A stretch of DNA of 64,000 bases from Polaromonas sp047303325 (GTDB lineage Bacteria > Pseudomonadota > Gammaproteobacteria > Burkholderiales > Burkholderiaceae_C): contig NZ_JBKBEX010000014.1 of NCBI RefSeq assembly GCF_047303325.1, positions 1 to 64,000 of the forward strand, written 5' to 3'. Positions 35,353 through 42,394 of the stretch are shown here, in pieces. Position numbers and translations under genes: made by a program. Every line of letters begins with the position of its first letter. Positions within the stretch are counted from its first letter, which is position 1. A model generated the notes under the pieces. The model did no database searches. It was not told where the DNA came from and saw nothing but the letters and a program-made list of their open reading frames with translations.

Positions 35353-35675
35353 TGGCCCGCACCCTGATCAATGCCCCTTCCACCGCCCGACGCGGCGAAG
35401 TCATAGAAATACGCGCGACCATAGGCCACCCCATGGAAACCGGTTTTCGCGCCGGCGAGGATGGCAAGGTCCTGCCGCGCAACATCATCCAGACCTTCAG
35501 CTGCCGCTACAACGGCGAGCTGGTCTTCAGCGCCGAGCTGTTTTCGGCCGTCTCGGCCAATCCCTATATCGCCTTCCACACCGTGGCCACTGAGAGCGGC
35601 ACACTGGTGCTCAGTTGGGAAGGCGACAACGGTTTTTCGCAGGCGGAAAGCATCCAGCTGGCCGTCACGGCATGA
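35352..35675 (+). CDS. soxZ: SoxZ-like carrier partner
   Basis: 107-residue Ig-like protein, the standard SoxZ size, without signal peptide, as it is co-exported with SoxY. Features: RRGEVIEIRATIGHPMETGF, then NIIQTFSCRYNGELVFSAEL and TLVLSWEGDNGFSQAES. It forms a heterodimer with SoxY. The start shares one base with the soxY stop, and its stop overlaps soxA by 4 bp. Confidence 0.92.
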   Translation: MARTLINAPSTARRGEVIEIRATIGHPMETGFRAGEDGKVLPRNIIQTFSCRYNGELVFSAELFSAVSANPYIAFHTVATESGTLVLSWEGDNGFSQAESIQLAVTA

Positions 35676-36445
35676 CGCGCATCCTGGCCCTGCTGCTGGT
35701 GTGCCTGATGGGCACCGCCGGCGCGCAAACCCCTCCCCCCAAGGACAGCCGCCGCTCGGGCTTTGAAGACATGGGCGCCGCTACCCAGGCCATGCAGAAA
35801 GACGATGCACTCAACCCCGGCATGCTGTGGGTGCAGGACGGCGAGGCACTGTGGAAGCAGCCGGCGGGCGCCAGCGGCAAGGCCTGCGTCAGCTGCCACG
35901 CGGCGGCGCAAAGCAGCATGCGCGGCGTGGCGGCGCGCTACCCGGCGTTTGATGCCGGCCTGGGCCGCCCCCTCACCCTGGGCCAGCGCATCAACCAATG
36001 CCGCCAGCAGCACCAGCAGGCCGCGCCGCTGCGCCCCGAAAGCCAGGAACTGCTGGGCCTGGAAGCTTATGTCGCGCTGCAGTCGCGCGGCCTGCCGCTG
36101 GCGCCGCCCGACGATGCCAGGCTGGAACCGTTTCGCCAGCGCGGCCAGCAGCTGTTCATGCAACGTATTGGCCAGCTCAACCTGTCCTGCGCACAATGCC
36201 ACGACGGCCTGCCCGGCAAACGCCTGGCCGGCAGCCTGATCCCCGAAGCGCACCCGACAGGCTACCCGGTGTACCGCCTCGAATGGCAGGCCATGGGCTC
36301 GCTGCAGCGCCGCCTGCGCGGCTGCATGAGCGGCGTGCGCGCCGAGCCCTTTTCCTATGGCGCGCAGGAACTGTTGGAGCTGGAGCTCTACCTCAAGACA
36401 CGTGCCAAGGGCATGGTCATGGAGGCGCCGGGCGTGCGGCCCTAA
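35672..36445 (+). CDS. soxA: SoxA-like dihaem cytochrome c
   Basis: 257 residues with signal peptide (ILALLLVCLMGTAGA). Two haem sites CVSCH (72-76) and CAQCH (173-177). Cys110 (INQC) and Cys218 (RGCMSGVRAEPF) are the axial thiolates; Cys218 is the persulfide ligand of the catalytic haem, so this SoxA looks active. With SoxX it would link sulfur substrate to the SoxY cysteine. It ends 4 bp into the convergent RT gene. No soxB or soxCD in the window. Confidence 0.9.
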   Translation: MTRILALLLVCLMGTAGAQTPPPKDSRRSGFEDMGAATQAMQKDDALNPGMLWVQDGEALWKQPAGASGKACVSCHAAAQSSMRGVAARYPAFDAGLGRPLTLGQRINQCRQQHQQAAPLRPESQELLGLEAYVALQSRGLPLAPPDDARLEPFRQRGQQLFMQRIGQLNLSCAQCHDGLPGKRLAGSLIPEAHPTGYPVYRLEWQAMGSLQRRLRGCMSGVRAEPFSYGAQELLELELYLKTRAKGMVMEAPGVRP

Positions 36446-37869
36446 AGGCCCCCAGTTCGCCAGTCGATCTGCTCAAACAGGCGCATGAGTCTGGCTTGGC
36501 GCGTCATGCTGAATTGCCCGACCCAGCCGATCCTGCCCAGCAGGTGCGAGCGGAAGTCGGCAAGCCGGTCCACGTTTTGCGATGCCGGCCCGTGCAGCAC
36601 ACTTTGATGCAAACACGCTTTAAGCCGGTCAAAATCGTCTCGTGGCACATTCGGACGGACGTTGACCACGACGCCGGTCACACGCTGGCGCTGATGCCGG
36701 GGCAGGCAACGCGTCTTGTCCGGATGCAGGGTAAAACCTTCCTCCCGGACGATCTCTGCAACCCAGGCATGCAAGGCGCGAAACTGCCGGCGCAGCGACT
36801 CCGGCCCAGAAAATACAAGGTCATCGGCATAGCGCGTATAACTCGCGCCGAACACCCAGGCCAATCCTTCAAGCCGCAGATCGAGGTTGAAAGCACAGAG
36901 GTTGGCCAGTGCCGGGGAGCTAGGTGCGCCCTGCGGCAAATGCGCGGAGCCCAGGCGCTTGGCACCCATCCAGTCTAGCCCGCCATCGTCGCGCAAACGC
37001 TCAACAACCATTTTCGCCGTGCGGTGCGTGCAGAGTGTGGTGAGGCTTCGCGCGATGCCTTCGGGGTAACCCAAGGTACGCCATACAGCGTTGACTTGAG
37101 CACCCCCCACGCTGCCAAAGAAATCGCGCAAATCAAAACGGATGACCACGGCCTGTCCCGCATGGGCCGCCGCATGGGTCTTGACTGAACGGCCGGTGCT
37201 AAAGCCGTGCGCGGCTTCATGCACAGGTACCTGGCTTAGCAGCGTGTGCAGGATGCGGCGCTGCACACGCTTGAGTTCCGCCTTGGGCGTCTCGAGCAGG
37301 CGCAGGCCACCCGTCTGTTTGGCCTGCAGGCTGTAACGGTAGTGCTCAACTACCGGCGGTGTCGTCGGCGCCAGCCAGCGCAGTTGCTCGCGCGAAAGCT
37401 GGAGCCAGCGCATTAGATCAGCATCCGTGGTGATCTCAGGCAAGACGCAGGCTTCCAGCCCCATAGGCCGGGGCCGCATCACCGGTGGCCGCAGAATCAG
37501 CCGGCGAATGCGCGGTGGCTTTTCCGGTTCGGGATCATCATGGCCAAGGTTCTGCTGCAAGCTTTGCGCATCATTGGCGTCGTCGGTCTCTTCGTCTTCG
37601 TCGTCCTCCTTCCCAAAGGCCAGGTCGAAGGCATGCGATGCGTCGAGCCGCCGCGCAAGCGAAGTAACGTCAAATTTTTGCCAGGTGATAGCCGACAGCA
37701 AAGCCAAGGGTTCAAGCAACTCTCGAAGCCATGCGGGGCGCTGTCCGAGCGCTGCCGCGGCCCTGGCCTGCAAGGCGCGCAAGGCGGTGCCTCCCGGCCT
37801 GTCCGCGTCGGCAAGCAGTGCGCGAGCCAGGCCGCGTGCAATCAGATATCGGGAGTTGGCTTCGCGCAT
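36442..37869 (-). CDS. Retron-type reverse transcriptase
   Basis: 475-residue RT. The catalytic motif YTRYADDLVFSG has Tyr347-Ala-Asp-Asp350. Other RT blocks are AAHGFSTGRS, VIRFDLRDFFGSV (RT motif A Asp), LPQGAPSSPALANL and the retron-associated VTG (QRVTGVVVN). The first 165 residues are a non-RT extension with an acidic run (KEDDEDEETDD). The ATG at 37869 is preferred over a TTG at 37896 because the TTG lies inside the candidate a2 arm of the upstream RNA. No effector gene is adjacent, so the N-terminal extension may be the accessory part. Function: likely msDNA synthesis in phage defence. Confidence 0.88.
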   Translation of the reverse strand: MREANSRYLIARGLARALLADADRPGGTALRALQARAAAALGQRPAWLRELLEPLALLSAITWQKFDVTSLARRLDASHAFDLAFGKEDDEDEETDDANDAQSLQQNLGHDDPEPEKPPRIRRLILRPPVMRPRPMGLEACVLPEITTDADLMRWLQLSREQLRWLAPTTPPVVEHYRYSLQAKQTGGLRLLETPKAELKRVQRRILHTLLSQVPVHEAAHGFSTGRSVKTHAAAHAGQAVVIRFDLRDFFGSVGGAQVNAVWRTLGYPEGIARSLTTLCTHRTAKMVVERLRDDGGLDWMGAKRLGSAHLPQGAPSSPALANLCAFNLDLRLEGLAWVFGASYTRYADDLVFSGPESLRRQFRALHAWVAEIVREEGFTLHPDKTRCLPRHQRQRVTGVVVNVRPNVPRDDFDRLKACLHQSVLHGPASQNVDRLADFRSHLLGRIGWVGQFSMTRQARLMRLFEQIDWRTGGL

Positions 37870-37880
37870 GGAATTGGGTT

Positions 37881-38047
37881 GACGCCCGCATCCCAACCAG
37901 CAGGTCCTGCGTGAGCTGGGTGCGCAGAATGCGCAGGCCGCTCACGCGCCGAAATCGCAAAGTACAAAACAACCATGGGGGTACCCCATGGTGCGGACAG
38001 GCAGCAACGAATCGCGTCCCGCTCGCAACACTTGGAATGCTGGCGTC
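37881..38047 (-). ncRNA. Candidate retron msr-msd RNA
   Basis: Directly upstream of the RT, a 16-nt segment (38047-38032) and a 16-nt segment ending 11 nt before the RT ATG (37896-37881) pair at 15 of 16 positions (one G-U wobble, one A-G mismatch). This is the position and length expected of retron a1 and a2. The 135 nt between contain a bulged GCGGGAC/GTCCGC stem, a perfect 9-bp hairpin ACCATGGGG/CCCCATGGT (37972-37992), and a nested hairpin with GCGTGAGC/GCTCACGC outside and TGCGCA/TGCGCA inside (37909-37947). The branching guanosine cannot be assigned. RNA nature is inferred. Confidence 0.6.
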
Positions 38048-38179
38048 GCGGAAATTCTAAGGGGATGCCCCCGCAAACAGCGACTATTGATCGCTTCGAC
38101 GACGGCAAAACAACACAAGAATGCTTTTGTCGCCAGTCTCAGGCATGTTCATTACCGACATTTAAGACAAGGCTGAAGC

Positions 38180-38212
38180 AAAAAAAAAGCCCGAACCCGT
38201 CAAGGTTCAGGC
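38180..38212 (-). terminator. Rho-independent terminator of the aceE-aceF-bph-lpdA operon
   Basis: Minus-strand hairpin with a 9-bp stem (38204-38212 with 38189-38197, one G-U pair) and a 6-nt loop, followed by nine T (plus-strand A at 38180-38188). It lies 22 bp past the lpdA stop and separates the operon from the retron. Confidence 0.88.
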
Positions 38213-38233
38213 TTGGGATCGGCCCTGGTGCAA

Positions 38234-40072
38234 TTACTTGCGCGCAGGCGGCAAGTCGGTGCAACTGCCGTGCGCCACTTCCGCGGCCATGCCCATGCTT
38301 TCGCCCAGCGTGGGGTGCGGGTGTATGGTCTTGCCGATATCGACCGCGTCGGCGCCCATCTCGATGGCCAGCGCGATCTCGCCGATCATGTCGCCGGCAT
38401 GGGTGCCGACAATGCCGCCGCCCAGGATCTTGCCGTGGCCGTGGGCTTCGGGGCTGTCGTCAAACAGCAGCTTGGTGAAACCTTCGTCGCGGCCGTTGGC
38501 GATGGCGCGGCCGGAGGCCGTCCAGGGGAACAAGCCCTTTTTGACCTTGATGCCCTGCGCCTTGGCCTGGTCCTCGGTGAGGCCGACCCAGGCGATTTCG
38601 GGGTCGGTGTAGGCCACGCTGGGGATCACGCGGGCGTTGAAGGCGGCGCTGGCCAGTTCCTTGTTGCCCTGCAGTTCACCGGCAATGACTTCGGCGGCCA
38701 CATGCGCTTCGTGCACGGCCTTGTGCGCCAGCATGGGCTGGCCCACGATGTCGCCGATGGCGAAGATGTGGGGCACATTGGTGCGCATCTGGATGTCGAC
38801 GGGGATGAAGCCGCGGTCGCTCACGCTGACGCCGGCCTTCTCGGCGCCGATCTTCTTGCCGTTGGGTGTGCGGCCCACGGCCTGCAGCACCAGGTCGTAG
38901 GTCTGCGGTGCCGGGGCGCCCTCGCCTTCGAAAGTCACTTCAATACCGGCCTTGGTCGCCTTGGCACCTACGGTTTTGGTCTTGAGCATGATGTTGTCAA
39001 AACGCGGTGCGTTCATCTTCTGCCAGACCTTGACCAGGTCACGGTCGGCGCCCTGCATCAGGCCGTCCATCATCTCGACGACATCGAGGCGCGCGCCCAG
39101 GGTGGAGTACACAGTGCCCATTTCCAGGCCGATGATGCCGCCGCCCAGGATCAGCATGCGCTTGGGGACTTCCTTCAGGGCCAGTGCGCCGGTACTGTCC
39201 ACCACGCGAGGATCGTCGGGCATGAAAGGCAGGCGCACGGCTTGCGAACCCGCCGCGATGATGCAGTTCTTGAAGGCGATGGTCTGCTTCTTGCCAGTCT
39301 TTTCCTGGCCCTCGGCCCCAGCGGTTTCTTCGACCTGCAGGTGGTTGGCGCCGACAAACTGGCCCACACCACGCACAGTGGTGACCTTGCGCATCTTGGC
39401 CATGGCCGTGAGGCCGCCGGTCAGCTTGCCGACGACTTTTTCCTTATGCGTGCGCAATTTGTTGATGTCGAGCTTGGGCTCCCCAAAACTCACACCCAGG
39501 CTGTCGAAATGTTTGACCTCATCCATCACGGCGGCCACATGCAGCAGCGCCTTGGAGGGAATGCAACCGACATTGAGGCAGACGCCGCCCAGCGTGGCGT
39601 AGCGCTCGACCAGCACGACCTTCAGGCCCAGATCGGCGGCGCGGAAGGCGGCCGAGTAGCCGCCGGGGCCGGCGCCCAGCACCAGCACGTCGCAGTCGAG
39701 GTCGGCGGAGCCGCTGAAGCTGGCGGCCGTTGGGGCCGGTGCAGCAGGTGCAGATGCTGCGGCCGGAGCGGGGGCGGCTTTCTTCTCAGGCGCAGGCGCA
39801 GGCGCTGGAGCGGCGGCAGCGGCGCCGGAGGCCTCCAGCGTCAGCACCACGGAACCTTGCTTGACCTTGTCGCCCAGCTTGACCTTGACTTCCTTGACCA
39901 CGCCAGCGGCGGAGGATGGAATCTCCATCGAGGCCTTGTCGCTTTCCACGGTGATCAGGCTTTGCTCGGCCTTGATGGTGTCGCCGGCCTTGACCAGCAC
40001 TTCTATCACGGACACTTCGTCAAAATCGCCAATGTCCGGCACCTTGATGTCTACCAGGCTGGATGCGCTCAT
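38234..40072 (-). CDS. lpdA: Dihydrolipoyl dehydrogenase (E3) with N-terminal lipoyl domain
   Basis: 612 residues. Residues 1-80 form a lipoyl domain with lipoylated Lys46 (ESDKASMEIPS). An Ala/Pro-rich linker (about 82-115) joins it to the FAD-dependent disulfide oxidoreductase. The FAD motif is VLGAGPGGYSAAFRAADLG, the redox disulfide GGVCLNVGCIPSK, and the C-terminal His-Glu pair HPHPTLGE. This lipoyl-E3 form is known in betaproteobacteria. Its start overlaps the BPH gene stop by 4 bp. It reoxidises the lipoamide of the pyruvate dehydrogenase complex. Confidence 0.96.
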   Translation of the reverse strand: MSASSLVDIKVPDIGDFDEVSVIEVLVKAGDTIKAEQSLITVESDKASMEIPSSAAGVVKEVKVKLGDKVKQGSVVLTLEASGAAAAAPAPAPAPEKKAAPAPAAASAPAAPAPTAASFSGSADLDCDVLVLGAGPGGYSAAFRAADLGLKVVLVERYATLGGVCLNVGCIPSKALLHVAAVMDEVKHFDSLGVSFGEPKLDINKLRTHKEKVVGKLTGGLTAMAKMRKVTTVRGVGQFVGANHLQVEETAGAEGQEKTGKKQTIAFKNCIIAAGSQAVRLPFMPDDPRVVDSTGALALKEVPKRMLILGGGIIGLEMGTVYSTLGARLDVVEMMDGLMQGADRDLVKVWQKMNAPRFDNIMLKTKTVGAKATKAGIEVTFEGEGAPAPQTYDLVLQAVGRTPNGKKIGAEKAGVSVSDRGFIPVDIQMRTNVPHIFAIGDIVGQPMLAHKAVHEAHVAAEVIAGELQGNKELASAAFNARVIPSVAYTDPEIAWVGLTEDQAKAQGIKVKKGLFPWTASGRAIANGRDEGFTKLLFDDSPEAHGHGKILGGGIVGTHAGDMIGEIALAIEMGADAVDIGKTIHPHPTLGESMGMAAEVAHGSCTDLPPARK

Positions 40073-40659
40073 TTGGAGGCTTTCAATTTAAGGGTGAATA
40101 TGTCGACGGGTCCGGCGGAGTTCTTGTCGAACTCGCAACCCGCATTGAGGCCGGCCATGGCTACTTCGCGCGCGGTCTTGGCCTTGTCCCAGGCGGCATG
40201 CATGGCGCCCAGCGCGAAGCTGCGGCCCGAGCCTATGCCCCAGAACTCCTTGAACTCAAAGACCTCGCGGTAGCTGTAAAGGCCATAGATGCCGCTGGCG
40301 TTGGCGATGACGACGGTGAACTGGCTGGACTCGTAAGGGTCGTTGTCGTCTTCCTTGGTCTGCAGGAAAAAGGTTTCCTTGAGCAGCGGATGCAGCTTGA
40401 CGAAGGTATCGAACACCTCGTCGCGCGAGCCCAGCTTGAGCTGGTCCTTGGGCAGGGCCGCCATGGCCTTGCGCAGCACCGGAAAATGCGCCACCGTGCC
40501 GGCCATGCCGACGTAGCTCATGCCGGCAGGCGTGTCGACCTTGAAGATCTTGCTGTTGGCCTCGAAGCGGTTGCTCAGGCTGGTGTCGCCGAAGGTGACC
40601 AGCGTGTCGGCGGCGATGGCAACCTGCCCCGCCTTTTTGACGACTACAAGCGTTGTCAT
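40069..40659 (-). CDS. Betaproteobacterial proteasome homologue (BPH), Ntn-hydrolase
   Basis: 196 residues with a proteasome/HslV-like fold. Met1 is followed by Thr2-Thr3 (MTTLVVVKK); the N-terminal Thr after Met removal is the nucleophile. Asp18 in AIAADTLVTFGD and Lys37 in SKIFKV match the catalytic Asp17 and Lys33 of proteasomal beta subunits. GMSYVGMAGTVAHFPVL resembles the core strand region. This matches the BPH family, reported to form double heptameric rings. It lies between aceF (7 bp) and lpdA (4-bp overlap), so it is co-expressed with pyruvate dehydrogenase. No unfoldase is nearby. No clear Shine-Dalgarno. Confidence 0.85.
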   Translation of the reverse strand: MTTLVVVKKAGQVAIAADTLVTFGDTSLSNRFEANSKIFKVDTPAGMSYVGMAGTVAHFPVLRKAMAALPKDQLKLGSRDEVFDTFVKLHPLLKETFFLQTKEDDNDPYESSQFTVVIANASGIYGLYSYREVFEFKEFWGIGSGRSFALGAMHAAWDKAKTAREVAMAGLNAGCEFDKNSAGPVDIFTLKLKASK

Positions 40660-40666
40660 CTTTGGA

Positions 40667-42340
40667 TTAAAGGAGGACGCGGCGGAAGTCGGCGAGGATC
40701 TGTCCGAGGTAGGCGTTAAAGCGCGCGGCGGCGGCACCGTCGATCACGCGATGGTCCCAGCTCAGCGACAGCGGCAGCATCAGGCGCGGCTGGAAGGCCT
40801 TGCCGTCCCAGACCGGTTCGGTCGAGCTCTTGCAGACGCCCAGGATGGCCACTTCAGGCGCATTGATGATGGGCGTGAAGTAGCGCCCGCCAATGCCGCC
40901 CAAGGACGAGATCGTGAAGCAGGCACCGGACATGTCGGCCGGGCTCAGCTTGCCGTCGCGCGCCTTCTTGGCGAGTTCGCCCATCTCCTGCGAGATCTGC
41001 ACGATGCCCTTCTGGTCGGCGTTCTTGATGACCGGAACGACCAGGCCGTTCGGGGTGTCGGCGGCGAAGGCGATGTTGTAGTACTGCTTGAGCACCAGCT
41101 GGTCGCCGTCGAGCGAGGCGTTGAACTCGGGGAATTTCTTGAGCGCGGCGACCGAGGCCTTGATCAGGAAGGCCAGCATGGTGATCTTGATGCCGGCTTT
41201 CTCGTTTTCCTTGTTCATGAGCACGCGGAAGGCTTCGAGCTCGGTGATGTCGGCGTCGTCGTGGTTGCAGACGTGCGGGATCATCACCCAGTTGCGGTGC
41301 AGGTTGGCGCCGCTGATCTTCTTGATGCGCGACATGTCCTTGCGCTCGACCGGGCCGAACTTGGTGAAGTCGACCTTGGGCCAGGGCAGCAGGTCGAGGC
41401 CGGCGCCACCACCGGACGATGCCGGCGCCTTGGCGGCCTGCGCCTGGGTGCGCACGCTGCCGTCCATCACCGACTTGGTGAAGGCCTGCACGTCGTCCTG
41501 CGTGATGCGCCCCTTGGGGCCTGAGCCCTTGACTTCGGCCAGCGGCACGCCGAGCTCGCGCGCGAACTTGCGCACCGAGGGCGAGGCATGCGGCAGGCTG
41601 CCTTGCGGCGCCGTGGTGGGGTCGTGGGCCGGCTGGCTCGCGGGGACCGATGCGGTGGCCTGTGCGGGCGCGGCTGCCGCAGCAGCGACGGCGGGAGCAG
41701 GTGCTGGCGCGGGGGCCGGCGCCGCAGCGGGCGATGCGCCCGCAGCCGAGGCGGTGGAGCCTTCGAGGATGGCCAGCAGGTCGCCGATGTTGACGGTGTC
41801 GCCCAGCTTGACCTTGAGTTCCTTGAGCACGCCGGCGGCCGAAGACGGGATCTCCATCGAGGCCTTGTCGGATTCGACGGTGACCAGCGACTGCTCGGCC
41901 TTGATGGTGTCGCCGGGCTTGACCAGCACTTCGATGACGGACACGTCCTTGAAGTCGCCGATGTCGGGCACGCGGACTTCGACCGGGCCGGAGGCCGTAG
42001 GGGCAGCTACAGGCGCCGGTGCGGGCGAAGCGGCTGCGGGAGCTGCCGGCGCGGCGGCCGGCTTGGCCGCTGCGGCGGGAGCCGGTGCGGCGGCTTCGGC
42101 GCCCGCCACTTCCAGCGTCAGCACGACCGAGCCCTGCTTGACCTTGTCGCTCAGCTTGACCCGCAGTTCCTTGACCACCCCCGCGTGGCTGGAGGGGATT
42201 TCCATGGAGGCCTTGTCGGACTCCACGGTGATCAGCGACTGCTCGGCCTTGACGGTGTCGCCGGGCTTGACCAGCAATTCGATCACGGTCACTTCGTCGA
42301 AATCCCCGATATCAGGAACTTGAATGTCTACCACTGCCAT
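40667..42340 (-). CDS. aceF: Dihydrolipoyllysine acetyltransferase (E2 of pyruvate dehydrogenase)
   Basis: 557 residues. Two N-terminal lipoyl domains with Lys43 and Lys159 (both ESDKASMEIPS), each followed by Ala/Pro linkers. The peripheral-subunit-binding domain reads SPSVRKFARELGVPLAEVKG. The catalytic domain ends with the CoA-acetyltransferase motif SLSWDHRVIDGAAAARF. It is the core of the pyruvate dehydrogenase complex. It lies 54 bp after aceE. Confidence 0.97.
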   Translation of the reverse strand: MAVVDIQVPDIGDFDEVTVIELLVKPGDTVKAEQSLITVESDKASMEIPSSHAGVVKELRVKLSDKVKQGSVVLTLEVAGAEAAAPAPAAAAKPAAAPAAPAAASPAPAPVAAPTASGPVEVRVPDIGDFKDVSVIEVLVKPGDTIKAEQSLVTVESDKASMEIPSSAAGVLKELKVKLGDTVNIGDLLAILEGSTASAAGASPAAAPAPAPAPAPAVAAAAAAPAQATASVPASQPAHDPTTAPQGSLPHASPSVRKFARELGVPLAEVKGSGPKGRITQDDVQAFTKSVMDGSVRTQAQAAKAPASSGGGAGLDLLPWPKVDFTKFGPVERKDMSRIKKISGANLHRNWVMIPHVCNHDDADITELEAFRVLMNKENEKAGIKITMLAFLIKASVAALKKFPEFNASLDGDQLVLKQYYNIAFAADTPNGLVVPVIKNADQKGIVQISQEMGELAKKARDGKLSPADMSGACFTISSLGGIGGRYFTPIINAPEVAILGVCKSSTEPVWDGKAFQPRLMLPLSLSWDHRVIDGAAAARFNAYLGQILADFRRVLL

Positions 42341-42394
42341 ATTCTTGTCTCCGTTTGCTTCAGGCGTTCAGGGCGTCTACGTCAGGGTGTTAAC

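Noticed and set aside
31685..36445. A complete Sox thiosulfate pathway
   Set aside because: soxB, soxC and soxD are absent from the window, so full oxidation to sulfate cannot be claimed.
37870..37896. TTG start 9 codons upstream of the RT ATG, with an AGGA at about 10 nt
   Set aside because: It lies in the candidate a2 arm of the retron RNA; the ATG at 37869 follows the arm. The alternative cannot be excluded.
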